This document shows positions 43,508 to 50,759 of a stretch of DNA of 61,108 nucleotides, piece by piece. The notes beneath the pieces were generated by a model that made no database searches, had not been told where the DNA came from, and was given only the letters and a program-made list of their open reading frames with translations. Each line of letters opens with the position of its first letter. Within the stretch, counting starts at the first letter, position 1. Position numbers and translations under genes: made by a program. The stretch comes from JARYMI01 sp037444845 (GTDB taxonomy: Bacteria > Acidobacteriota > Aminicenantia > Aminicenantales > UBA8522): contig JBBILQ010000009.1 of the NCBI GenBank assembly GCA_037444845.1, forward strand, positions 1 to 61,108, in the 5' to 3' direction.

Positions 43508-44935
43508 TCACTCGAAGACGATGGCTTCGAAGACAAAGATTTCAGCGCCCTTTTTCCAGGCATCCGCCGGAAGCCCGGCCTTGAGGCAGGTTTGTCTAAG
43601 AAAAGTCTCTGCCCTCCATCTATTCTCCGCGGCAACCTGAGGCAACAGGAGGCCCTTTTTGCTCCCCATGGCGATTACCAGACCGTGCTTGCCGACTTGG
43701 ATGGAGCGGGGGTCTTCAATTTTCTGAAGCGGCGTCAGGACGGAGATCTCGACCTCCAGGTCTCTGAGCTCCTCTTCTCTGACTGGCTTGAACCTCGTGT
43801 CTTGAGTAGCGGCATAGATGGCGGCACTGATGACCGTTTCGTAGAGAGGCAGGACGGGCTCGATGAAGCCGATGCACCCGCGAAGCCGCCCCTCCTTCTT
43901 CAGAGTCACGAAGGCGCCCCTCTCGGCGAGCATGTTCGGGTTGTCTGTTTTGTATTCAAGGATTTTGTCCTCTTCCACGAACTCTTGGACGGCCTGTCGG
44001 GCGAGGCGGAGGAGCTCTTTTTTCTCTTCCGGGGAAAGGGAAAGTTCCTGCGGCGGGCTCCCTTTTGGGATGACGGCTGCGGCCAGGTATCCGACGATGG
44101 GGCCGCCGAAGCGGGAAGAGTCTGAATAATGGAGGAGATCGACTCTGGGCTGCCCCCTTTTCTTCATCGCCAACAGAGTCGAGACGACCGGGCCTCCACC
44201 GCACATGAAATTCTCGCCTCTGGAGAGCTTGTTGATCAGCGTGGCTGTCTCGACCTTCTGGATGAGGGAGATTGTCTGCGAATCAGTTGCTCTGGCTTCT
44301 TCCTTGGATAGATAATGCGATAGGTCAGTCGAAGCGATGATCAGCGTCTTTTTCGCTTCGACGGCTTCTGCCAGACCCTCTGCAAGGGAAGAGATCGTTT
44401 TTCTGGTTGGATAACCCATGACAATCGGGACGATTTTTGCTCCGGGCAGGACCTTCTGGATGAACGGGACCTGGACTTCGATCGAGTGCTCTTCTTTGTG
44501 CGCGGCGGAGATGTAAAAGAACCCCGTTTTCGCGGCAATCCGCTCCGCCAAATCGCTATCGACCTCAGCCACTCCTAAGGGCGTTTCGAAACCGCCCTTC
44601 GAGTAGATGGAGCAGCCGTCAAACCCATGGCGGTGCGAAGGCCCGATGATGACGACAGTCTCGTAGGATTTCCCCTGGACAAGGCTGTAAGCGTAAGCGG
44701 CTGTCTGTCCCGAATAGGTATAGCCGGCGTGAGGGCAAATGAGCGCCTGCGGTTCACCGGCGAGGGGCGGGAGGTCCTTGACGTTTTTCAGGAAGTCGGC
44801 TATCTGGGCTGAGAGAATATCCCCGTCTTTGTCATAGAAGGCGCCTGCCCAGACGGCTTTCCGCAGCCCCTGGGCTTCGACGAACGAGGCGAAGAGAAAA
44901 AAGAAGGCAGCGAGCCAAAACATTAACCTGTTCAT
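43508..44935 (-). CDS. Exported MEMO-AMMECR1 fusion protein
   Basis: A 475-residue protein with an N-terminal signal peptide (MNRLMFWLAAFFFLFASFVEA). A MEMO/AmmeMemoRadiSam-B domain fills about residues 22-290, with CPHAGYTYSGQT, GPSHRHGFDG, ASTDLSHYLS and FMCGGGPV; the His, His and Cys correspond to the metal-binding set of MEMO1. The AMMECR1 domain (AmmeMemoRadiSam-A) fills about 300-475: VTLKKEGRLRGCIGFIEP, then DTRFKPVREEEL and LLPQVAAENRW. Both domains are normally cytosolic and encoded with a radical-SAM partner, which is absent here. The signal peptide is therefore unusual. Function unknown. Confidence 0.88.
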   Translation of the reverse strand: MNRLMFWLAAFFFLFASFVEAQGLRKAVWAGAFYDKDGDILSAQIADFLKNVKDLPPLAGEPQALICPHAGYTYSGQTAAYAYSLVQGKSYETVVIIGPSHRHGFDGCSIYSKGGFETPLGVAEVDSDLAERIAAKTGFFYISAAHKEEHSIEVQVPFIQKVLPGAKIVPIVMGYPTRKTISSLAEGLAEAVEAKKTLIIASTDLSHYLSKEEARATDSQTISLIQKVETATLINKLSRGENFMCGGGPVVSTLLAMKKRGQPRVDLLHYSDSSRFGGPIVGYLAAAVIPKGSPPQELSLSPEEKKELLRLARQAVQEFVEEDKILEYKTDNPNMLAERGAFVTLKKEGRLRGCIGFIEPVLPLYETVISAAIYAATQDTRFKPVREEELRDLEVEISVLTPLQKIEDPRSIQVGKHGLVIAMGSKKGLLLPQVAAENRWRAETFLRQTCLKAGLPADAWKKGAEIFVFEAIVFE

Positions 44936-44952
44936 TGTTTTCCTCGAACAAG

Positions 44953-44981
44953 AATATACGCGGCCGGCACAGAAAAATCAA
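44953..44981 (-). promoter_or_regulatory. Promoter of the MEMO-AMMECR1 gene
   Basis: On the minus strand, TTGATT (44981-44976), 17 bp, TATATT (44958-44953), 17 bp before the start. Confidence 0.7.
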
Positions 44982-45046
44982 TCGCCGAGGCGTTGACTTT
45001 TTTGTTCGATTAAGCGAAAATATAAAGGGTCGTTGAGGATTTGGAT

Positions 45047-45181
45047 ATGAAAGAATTTTTTAAGGCGATGCTCATCACCTTAGCTGTAACGTCAGCTTTT
45101 TTCCTGGGCCTTCATCTGGGGAAGTCAAAGGAAAAAGCGAAGATTCCCAATTTCCAAGAAGATATCGGAGAAAGAGCTTAA
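45047..45181 (+). CDS. 44-residue single-helix membrane protein
   Basis: A small ORF, MKEFFKAMLITLAVTSAF then FLGLHLGKSKEKAKIP and a short acidic tail. It has one hydrophobic helix (about 8-25) followed by a Lys-rich stretch, so the C-terminus probably faces the cytoplasm. GAGG lies 9 bases before the ATG, and a TTGACT/TATAAA pair lies upstream with a rather long 22 bp spacing. It is divergent from the MEMO-AMMECR1 gene. No family recognised; too small for certainty. Confidence 0.5.
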   Translation: MKEFFKAMLITLAVTSAFFLGLHLGKSKEKAKIPNFQEDIGERA

Positions 45182-45247
45182 CGCTCCGTCTTCTCGGGTT
45201 TTCTTCTCGTGGCGAAGGGTGGCGTTTTTTTCTGTCCAGTTGTTTCA

Positions 45248-45277
45248 TTGACTCTGTAAGAACCAAGGGACTATAAT
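45248..45277 (+). promoter_or_regulatory. Promoter of the small YGFRL protein and lolB-ispE operon
   Basis: TTGACT (45248-45253), 18 bp, TATAAT (45272-45277), about 30 bp before the start codon at 45307. Confidence 0.8.
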
Positions 45278-45306
45278 AATAAAAAAGACGTGCGCATGGA
45301 TGGAAA

Positions 45307-45573
45307 ATGAAAATCGGAGCATACGGGGCTCTCGTCATCCTGGCCCTCTTTATTCTCCTGATGATCTTTAATCCGAAGTTGTCCTGCTTTGGGAAGCGGC
45401 TGCGGTCGCCCCTGTACCCTCTTTTAAGAAAACGAAAAAAGCAAACCGCGCCGGAGACTCAAGACTATGGCTTCCGCCTTGTCGAGGGGACGGAAAGCGA
45501 AAGGAGAACGAAGACGGGCGAGCCGCACAAGCCGGGCAAGAAGACGGAAGGCTACGGGTTCCGCCTCGATTAG
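45307..45573 (+). CDS. Small membrane protein with a duplicated YGFRL motif
   Basis: An 88-residue protein with one N-terminal membrane helix (YGALVILALFILLMIF, about 6-21), then a basic, polar cytoplasmic part. The motif DYGFRLVEG recurs as EGYGFRLD at the very C-terminus, about 30 residues later. No family recognised. It has a strong promoter, which argues it is expressed. It lies just before the LolB-like gene and is probably co-transcribed with it. Confidence 0.6.
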   Translation: MKIGAYGALVILALFILLMIFNPKLSCFGKRLRSPLYPLLRKRKKQTAPETQDYGFRLVEGTESERRTKTGEPHKPGKKTEGYGFRLD

Positions 45574-45618
45574 AACGCCGGACGATTTTTCCGCCCAGCC
45601 AGGTTGACAAGGAGGGAA

Positions 45619-46326
45619 ATGGTTGTTCATCAAGAGAAAAAGGCCCCTGTGCGGACAATCATCTCGGCCATTATCCTGATAGGGATAGGGGCTGCTATCT
45701 TTTGCCTGATCTCCTGTCATCCGGGCACCCCTCGTTTCTCCCCGCTCCCTCCGGAGGTGATTTCAATCGAAGGGTACGCCTCTTTGAAGTTGACCCGCGG
45801 AGGCGAGACGGCCAAATCCCGGGTTTCTTTTGTCTTTGTCCTGCCGGACCGGGGGAGGGTCGAAGCCCTTGACCCTTTCGGCCGGACGGTCTCAATCCTC
45901 CTCATGGATAACGAGGAAGCCTTTTTAGTCCTGCCGTCTAAGAAAGCCTATTGGCGAGCCGGGCGGGAGGAGGCGCTGGCTAAACTCCTGGGGTTTGAGC
46001 TTAACCCGAAGGAGATAACGGATATCCTGAGCGGAAAGGCGGACGAGATGAGCGGCTGGGATATCGAGCGGGACGGCCAGGGCAGGACGGTCCGGGGCGA
46101 GCGGGACTCTCTTCGGTTTGAAGTCAGGCAATTTTTCGGCCAGAGCGCGCTGCCTCAACTCCTGGCCCTTTCCCGCGGCGGAGAAAAGGGGACCCTGAAG
46201 ATTCTTCGTCTCAACTTCAACCAGCCTTTGAAAGGCGCTGTTTTCGAGCGCGCTTTCCTGAGGGATGAGGCGTACAGGCCCGCGACCTGGGCGGAAATGG
46301 AGAAGTGGTTGAGAGATGAAAATTAG
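45619..46326 (+). CDS. LolB/DUF4292-like outer-membrane lipoprotein
   Basis: A 235-residue lipoprotein: a hydrophobic signal ends in CLISC, and the body folds as a LolA/LolB-type half-barrel by sequence feel (IEGYASLKLTR, then VSFVFVLPDRGRVEALDPFG and the MDNEEAFLVLP block). The gene order with ispE and prs matches the E. coli lolB-ispE-prs order, which supports a role in inserting lipoproteins into the outer membrane. AAGGAGG lies only 3 bases before the chosen ATG (45619), so the start is less certain than most. It overlaps ispE by 11 bp. Confidence 0.75.
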   Translation: MVVHQEKKAPVRTIISAIILIGIGAAIFCLISCHPGTPRFSPLPPEVISIEGYASLKLTRGGETAKSRVSFVFVLPDRGRVEALDPFGRTVSILLMDNEEAFLVLPSKKAYWRAGREEALAKLLGFELNPKEITDILSGKADEMSGWDIERDGQGRTVRGERDSLRFEVRQFFGQSALPQLLALSRGGEKGTLKILRLNFNQPLKGAVFERAFLRDEAYRPATWAEMEKWLRDEN

Positions 46327-47185
46327 GTCTATGGCCAAGATCAACCTGGGTCTTGAGGTCGCCGGCAGACGGCCAGACGGATATCATGAAATTAGGACCC
46401 TTTTCCAGGCGATTGATTTTTCCGATGTCCTGGAATTCGAGCTCCGGGAAGCGAACGAGATCAGCCTGAGAGGAGACTCCAGCTCCGTTCCCTGGGATGA
46501 ACGGAACCTCGTTTACCAAGCGGCTCAGCTGTTGAAGCGAACGTATTCGGTCCGCCCGGGAGTCTCGATCCGGGTGGCCAAGGCTATTCCGGCTGGAAGA
46601 GGGTTGGGCGGCGGGAGCAGCAACGCGGCCATGACTCTTTACGCTCTGAACAAACTATGGGACCTCGGGTTGAGCCAGCGCGAGCTCCTTGAGGCTGGCG
46701 CCAAGCTTGGGGCTGACGTGCCCTTCTTTCTCGAGGGGGGGCTCTGCCTCGGCCAGGGGCGAGGTGATGTGCTCGAGATTCTCCCCGACCTGCCGCGCCT
46801 GCACTGCGTCCTCGCCCTGTCCGATCAGCCGGTTTCCACAGTTGAGGTTTATGCCCGCCTGCGCTTGACTTCACCGGATAAAGAAAGTAAAATTAGCCAG
46901 TTTTTGACAGAAGGAGAGCTCGGGCTATTAGAGAGATTAGAGAATAGATTAGAAGAGACGGTCTTTAGCCTGTATCCTCGATTAAAAGAATATAAGGATT
47001 TTTTCTTCGAGAGCGAAGCCGTTCTTTCCCTGATGAGCGGGTCGGGCTCGGCCGTTTTCGGGCTGTTTCGAGACAGGGAGAAGGCGGAAAAAGCTCTGGC
47101 TGGCCTGAAAAAGCGGACCGGGGCGCTTCTGGTGGAGACTTTATCCCGGGAGCGTTATTGGAAGAGAGCGACGGCTGGGGTGTAG
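46316..47185 (+). CDS. ispE: 4-diphosphocytidyl-2-C-methyl-D-erythritol kinase
   Basis: A 289-residue GHMP kinase of the MEP isoprenoid pathway. It has AKINLGLEV, RRPDGYHEIRTLFQAI, the ATP loop PAGRGLGGGSSNAA, LGADVPFFLEGG and MSGSGSAVFGLF. The stop TAG (47183-47185) falls inside the tRNA-Gln gene, so the two overlap by 10 bp. ispD and ispF of the same pathway lie 10 kb downstream. Confidence 0.95.
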   Translation: MKIRSMAKINLGLEVAGRRPDGYHEIRTLFQAIDFSDVLEFELREANEISLRGDSSSVPWDERNLVYQAAQLLKRTYSVRPGVSIRVAKAIPAGRGLGGGSSNAAMTLYALNKLWDLGLSQRELLEAGAKLGADVPFFLEGGLCLGQGRGDVLEILPDLPRLHCVLALSDQPVSTVEVYARLRLTSPDKESKISQFLTEGELGLLERLENRLEETVFSLYPRLKEYKDFFFESEAVLSLMSGSGSAVFGLFRDREKAEKALAGLKKRTGALLVETLSRERYWKRATAGV

Positions 47186-47247
47186 CCAAGCGGTAAGGCA
47201 ACGGACTTTGGATCCGTTATCCGGAGGTTCGAATCCTCCCACCCCAG
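47176..47247 (+). tRNA. tRNA-Gln (anticodon UUG)
   Basis: The acceptor stem TGGGGTG (47176-47182) pairs with CACCCCA (47240-47246), with discriminator G47247. The D stem is GCC/GGC. The anticodon stem ACGGA/TCCGT closes a CTTTGGA loop with anticodon TTG (47208-47210). The T arm is GGAGG-TTCGAAT-CCTCC. CCA is not encoded. The tRNA sits inside an operon between ispE and prs and shares its first ten bases with the end of ispE. Confidence 0.96.
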
Positions 47248-47286
47248 TTTTTGGCTGAACAACATGAATTGGAGAGAGAAAGGCTG

Positions 47287-48216
47287 ATGAAAGTTTTTGC
47301 TGGATCATCCAATTTGGCCCTGGCCAAGGAGATTGCCGCTTATTTAAAGATTGATTTGGGCAATTGCGTTCTGAGCCGGTTCAGTGACGGCGAGATTCAT
47401 ATTTATATCGATGAGAATGTCCGGGGCGAGGATGTTTTTATCATCCAATCCGGCTCGTTTGACGCGAATTTTCACCTGATGGAGCTTTTCTTGATGCTGG
47501 ACGCCTTCAAGCGTGCCTCGGCTGAGCGGATTACAGCCGTCGTCCCTTATTATTGCTATGCCAGACAGGACTGGAAAGACCGGCCGCGGGTTCCGATCTC
47601 AGCCAGGCTCGTGGCAGACCTCATAGAGAAGTCCGGGGCCGATCGCGTCTTGACCATGGACCTCCATTCGCCCCAGATTCAGGGCTTTTTCTCGATCCCG
47701 GTTGATAACCTGATGGCAGCTCCGGTCCTGGCTAACTATATCGCAGGGTTGAAGCTGGATAAGCTGACCATTGTCTCGCCGGATGCCGGAGGCGTCGGCC
47801 GAGCTCGGGTCTTTGCCCGAAGGATGGCCGCCAGCCTGGCCATCATCGACAAGCGAAGGCCATCTCCTAACGTGGCCCAGGTTCTGCACGTCATCGGTGA
47901 AGTCAAGGGCCGGGAAGTCGTCATATTTGATGACATGGTGGATACAGGCGGAACCCTGGCCCTGAGCGCCGAAGCCTTAAAGAAAGAAGGCGCCGGCCGA
48001 GTTTTTGCTGCCTGCACTCATCCTGTGCTTTCGGGCACGGCCATTGAGAAGGTTGAAAGCTCGCCGCTCGAAAAGCTGATCATCACCAACACCATCCCCC
48101 TTCATGAAAAAGAACTGGCCTGCGAGAAGATCGTCCTTCTTTCCGTGGCTGAGCTGTTCGGCGAAGCCATTCGCCGGATCAACGAAGGGAGTTCGGTGAG
48201 TTCACTGTTTGTCTGA
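47287..48216 (+). CDS. prs: Ribose-phosphate pyrophosphokinase
   Basis: A 309-residue enzyme that makes PRPP from ribose 5-phosphate and ATP for nucleotide and amino acid synthesis. It has KVFAGSSNLALAKEIA, FSDGEIHIYIDENVRGEDVF, YARQDWKDRPRVPISARLV, VSPDAGGVGRARVFARR and the PRPP loop DDMVDTGGTL. The ATG at 47287 starts 39 bases after the tRNA; the ORF extends twelve codons upstream through a TTG at 47251, but MKVFAGSS is the family start. Confidence 0.96.
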   Translation: MKVFAGSSNLALAKEIAAYLKIDLGNCVLSRFSDGEIHIYIDENVRGEDVFIIQSGSFDANFHLMELFLMLDAFKRASAERITAVVPYYCYARQDWKDRPRVPISARLVADLIEKSGADRVLTMDLHSPQIQGFFSIPVDNLMAAPVLANYIAGLKLDKLTIVSPDAGGVGRARVFARRMAASLAIIDKRRPSPNVAQVLHVIGEVKGREVVIFDDMVDTGGTLALSAEALKKEGAGRVFAACTHPVLSGTAIEKVESSPLEKLIITNTIPLHEKELACEKIVLLSVAELFGEAIRRINEGSSVSSLFV

Positions 48217-48226
48217 GGAGGATGAC

Positions 48227-48889
48227 ATGGGTTTAACCGTCAAAGCGGAAAAACGAGAAACGTTCGGAAAGAACGCCTCGCGGAGACTGAGAAAGAACGG
48301 GCTTGTTCCTGCAATCCTCTATGGAGAAGGGAAGGTTGGCGTTCCCCTTATCCTGGGCAAAAAAGATGTCTTCATGATCCTCCAGTCGGAGTCCGGGGAA
48401 AACACGATTTTCAAGGTCTCGTTCGACTCCAAGATTCAGGACGCGATGATCAAGGAGCTGCAGACGGATTCCAGCACGGATGAGGTCCTCCACGTCGACC
48501 TCATCCGGATTTCCATGGACAAAGCCATTCGTGTCGAGGTCCCCTTCCTTCTTCAGGGGGAGCCAGTTGGCGTCAAAACAGAAGGAGGGTTCGTGGATTT
48601 TATGACAAGAGAAGTGGAGATCGAGTGCCTCCCCCGGGATATCCCTGAGCACATCAAGGTGGACATCAGCCAGCTCCACCTCCAACAGTCCCTCAAAATC
48701 GCGGATATAAGGCCGCCCGAGGGTGTAAAATTCATCAGCGACCCGGCAGCGGTCATCGTCCTCATCAGCGTGCCTCATGCCGAAGAGGTGGCAGCTAAGC
48801 CTGCCGAAGTAGCCGAGGTCATGGCCGAGCCGAAAGAACCCGAAGTCATCAAAAAAGAAAGAGCCGCAGAAGAAAAGGAAGAGGAGTGA
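48227..48889 (+). CDS. rplY: 50S ribosomal protein L25 / general stress protein Ctc
   Basis: A 220-residue Ctc-type L25. The 5S rRNA-binding L25 domain (VKAEKRETFGKNASRRLR, then PAILYGEGK) is followed by the TL5-type C-terminal beta domain (about 95-190) and a Glu/Lys-rich tail. GAGGAGGATGAC precedes the ATG, so the TTG extension at 48209 is dropped. The prs-rplY-pth order is widespread. Confidence 0.94.
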   Translation: MGLTVKAEKRETFGKNASRRLRKNGLVPAILYGEGKVGVPLILGKKDVFMILQSESGENTIFKVSFDSKIQDAMIKELQTDSSTDEVLHVDLIRISMDKAIRVEVPFLLQGEPVGVKTEGGFVDFMTREVEIECLPRDIPEHIKVDISQLHLQQSLKIADIRPPEGVKFISDPAAVIVLISVPHAEEVAAKPAEVAEVMAEPKEPEVIKKERAAEEKEEE

Positions 48890-48892
48890 TCG

Positions 48893-49498
48893 TTGTGGGC
48901 TGTCATCGGGCTGGGAAATCCAGGGCGGAGGTATGCCCGGACGCGGCACAACGTCGGGTTCATCTTTGTCCGGAGGATGGGTGATTGCCGGGGAGTCAAG
49001 ATCAAAAGAAGAAAACACATGGCCAGGATTGCCGAGATAAAAATGAACGAGGATAAGCTCATCTTGGTTCAGCCCCAGACATACATGAACCGCAGCGGCT
49101 TCGCTGTCAGGGAAATTGCGCAGGGCTATCAGCTTGCCCCCCGGGATATCATCATCGTCTACGACGACCTCGATATTCGGCTGGGCGAAATCCGGGTGCG
49201 CCGGGAAGGCAGCGGCGGCAGCCATCACGGCCTGCGGTCGGTCATCGAGGAGCTCGGGACCCAGTCGTTCCCTCGCATTCGCGTAGGGATAGGCCCTCTG
49301 GCCGGACGGGAAGATGCCACTCGCTTTGTCCTCGCGCCTTTTAGCGGCGAGGAAATCCCCCTCCTGGAAAGGGGTTTGGATAAGGCCGCGAGAGCGCTGG
49401 CCATGATCCTTGAAGGCCGGATCGATAGGGCCATGAGCACGTTTAACAGGAAGGACAGGCAGCCGGAAGACAACCCGGACGAGAAACATAACTGTTAG
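48893..49498 (+). CDS. pth: Peptidyl-tRNA hydrolase
   Basis: A 201-residue enzyme that frees tRNA from stalled peptidyl-tRNA. It has IGLGNPGRRYARTRHNVGF with the catalytic His, PQTYMNRSG, IVYDDLDIRLGEIRVR and the GGSHHGLRSVIEELG block. It starts at a TTG three bases after the rplY stop; GGAG lies six bases upstream and no ATG or GTG fits better. A non-ATG start in a translation-linked gene is notable but plausible. Confidence 0.94.
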   Translation: MWAVIGLGNPGRRYARTRHNVGFIFVRRMGDCRGVKIKRRKHMARIAEIKMNEDKLILVQPQTYMNRSGFAVREIAQGYQLAPRDIIIVYDDLDIRLGEIRVRREGSGGSHHGLRSVIEELGTQSFPRIRVGIGPLAGREDATRFVLAPFSGEEIPLLERGLDKAARALAMILEGRIDRAMSTFNRKDRQPEDNPDEKHNC

Positions 49499-49506
49499 AC
49501 GCGGAC

Positions 49507-49536
49507 GCTCCTTGTTCCTTCTTTAGAAGAAGGAGC
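49507..49536 (+). promoter_or_regulatory. Hairpin in the rpsF leader
   Basis: Two overlapping hairpins are possible: CCTTCTT (49517-49523) with AAGAAGG (49527-49533), or GCTCCTT (49507-49513) with AAGGAGC (49530-49536). A short TTTAAG follows. It lies between pth and rpsF, 24 bp before the rpsF start, so it could be an attenuator or a ribosomal-protein leader element. It does not show the known S6:S18 bulge motif (CCG). Confidence 0.35.
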
Positions 49537-49560
49537 TTTAAGATCCATAAGGAGGTATCG

Positions 49561-49956
49561 ATGAGGATCTATGAAACGGGGTTCATCCTCGCCCCCAACT
49601 TAGCCGAGGAAGAAACAGAGCAAATGATCCTCCAGATGGCGGACATTATTGCTCAAAGAGACGGACATCTCATCAAGCAGGACAGGTGGGGGAAGAGGAG
49701 GCTTGCGTATCCCATAAAAAAGTTCAACGATGGCTTCTATGTCTTTTTCCAGTACGAAGGGAAGGCCGATATTCCAATCGAGCTGGAGAGGCGGTTTAAA
49801 CAGACGGACTCGGTGTTGCGCTACCTGACGTTGAAGAAAGAAGCCAAGGAAGAGGTGCGCCGGAAAAAGAAGAAAGAGGCGAGGCACAGAGAGAAAGATG
49901 CCCATGGCCCCGGAGAGGATCTCTCCTCCCGGGAATCGGATGAAGAGGTGAAGTAA
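49561..49956 (+). CDS. rpsF: 30S ribosomal protein S6
   Basis: A 131-residue protein: MRIYETGFILAPNL, then KRRLAYPIKKFNDGFYVFFQY and ELERRFKQTDSVLRYL. The C-terminus is extended and charged, beyond the usual ~100 residues. A strong AAGGAGG site precedes the ATG. It heads the rpsF-rpsR-rplI-dnaB group, with ssb missing between rpsF and rpsR. Confidence 0.95.
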   Translation: MRIYETGFILAPNLAEEETEQMILQMADIIAQRDGHLIKQDRWGKRRLAYPIKKFNDGFYVFFQYEGKADIPIELERRFKQTDSVLRYLTLKKEAKEEVRRKKKKEARHREKDAHGPGEDLSSRESDEEVK

Positions 49957-49957
49957 G

Positions 49958-50215
49958 ATGGGCAGAGAAGAAAGGGCAGAAAAAGCAGGCTTCAGGAAGT
50001 TTTTCCCGCCAAAACGAAAGTTTTGCCGATTCTGCCAACGGGACGTTAAGGAAATCGATTATAAGAACGTGGACATCCTAAGAAGGTATATTCCCGAAAA
50101 AGGGAAGATTTCGCCGCGGCGCATCACCGGAACGTGCGCGTATCACCAGCGCAAGCTCGCCACGGCCGTCAAGCGCGCGAGGCTGATGGCCTTGCTCCCG
50201 CATGTCGAAGATTAG
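49958..50215 (+). CDS. rpsR: 30S ribosomal protein S18
   Basis: An 85-residue basic protein with CRFCQRDVKEIDYKNVD, ILRRYIPEKGKISPRRITG and TCAYHQRKLATAVKRAR, matching the zinc-containing S18. It starts two bases after the rpsF stop. S18 pairs with S6 on the ribosome, so the operon couples their synthesis. Confidence 0.96.
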   Translation: MGREERAEKAGFRKFFPPKRKFCRFCQRDVKEIDYKNVDILRRYIPEKGKISPRRITGTCAYHQRKLATAVKRARLMALLPHVED

Positions 50216-50245
50216 GGCCATCGCCGGGCGATTCGGGGAGGAACC

Positions 50246-50749
50246 ATGAGAATTATCCTGAAACAAGATATTGAAAATTTGGGCCGAAAGGGAGATATTG
50301 TAAATGTATCGCCTGGCTACGGCAGGAATTACCTCATCCCGAGGAAGCTCGCCTTGGAAGTGACCTCTTCAAACGCGAAATTGGTTGAGATTGAAAGTCA
50401 GGCATTGAAAAAGAAAATCGAGAAAGAACGTCTATCCTATGAGGATCTCATCCGCAAGCTCAACGAGCTCAGGCTGACGTTTTTCCGCAAGGCGGGAGAG
50501 AAAGACATGATCTTCGGCTCGGTCAGCGCCGGCGACGTCAAAGAGGCCCTTGATCAGATGGGGTTCGATATCGAAAAAAAGAAGATCATTCTCGAAGAGC
50601 CAATCAAGAGGCTGGGAAACTACACCATCCCGGTCAAGGTTTTCCACGATGACAAGGCGGAATTGAAAATCGAGGTCCGGAAAGAAGAGGGACAGGAAGA
50701 AGCCGGCGAGAGCAGGCAGAAAGAAGAGGAACGAGAAAAAACAAAATAA
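50246..50749 (+). CDS. rplI: 50S ribosomal protein L9
   Basis: A 167-residue protein with the L9 N-terminal domain (LKQDIENLGRKGDIVNV then GYGRNYLIPRKLA), a long connecting helix and a second globular domain (about 80-150). The tail is Glu/Lys-rich. GGGGAGGAACC precedes the ATG. Confidence 0.96.
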   Translation: MRIILKQDIENLGRKGDIVNVSPGYGRNYLIPRKLALEVTSSNAKLVEIESQALKKKIEKERLSYEDLIRKLNELRLTFFRKAGEKDMIFGSVSAGDVKEALDQMGFDIEKKKIILEEPIKRLGNYTIPVKVFHDDKAELKIEVRKEEGQEEAGESRQKEEEREKTK

Positions 50750-50759
50750 GAGGTTGATC

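Noticed and set aside
48233..49489. 418-codon minus-strand ORF opposite rplY and pth
   Set aside because: Antisense shadow; rplY and pth carry all the family motifs.
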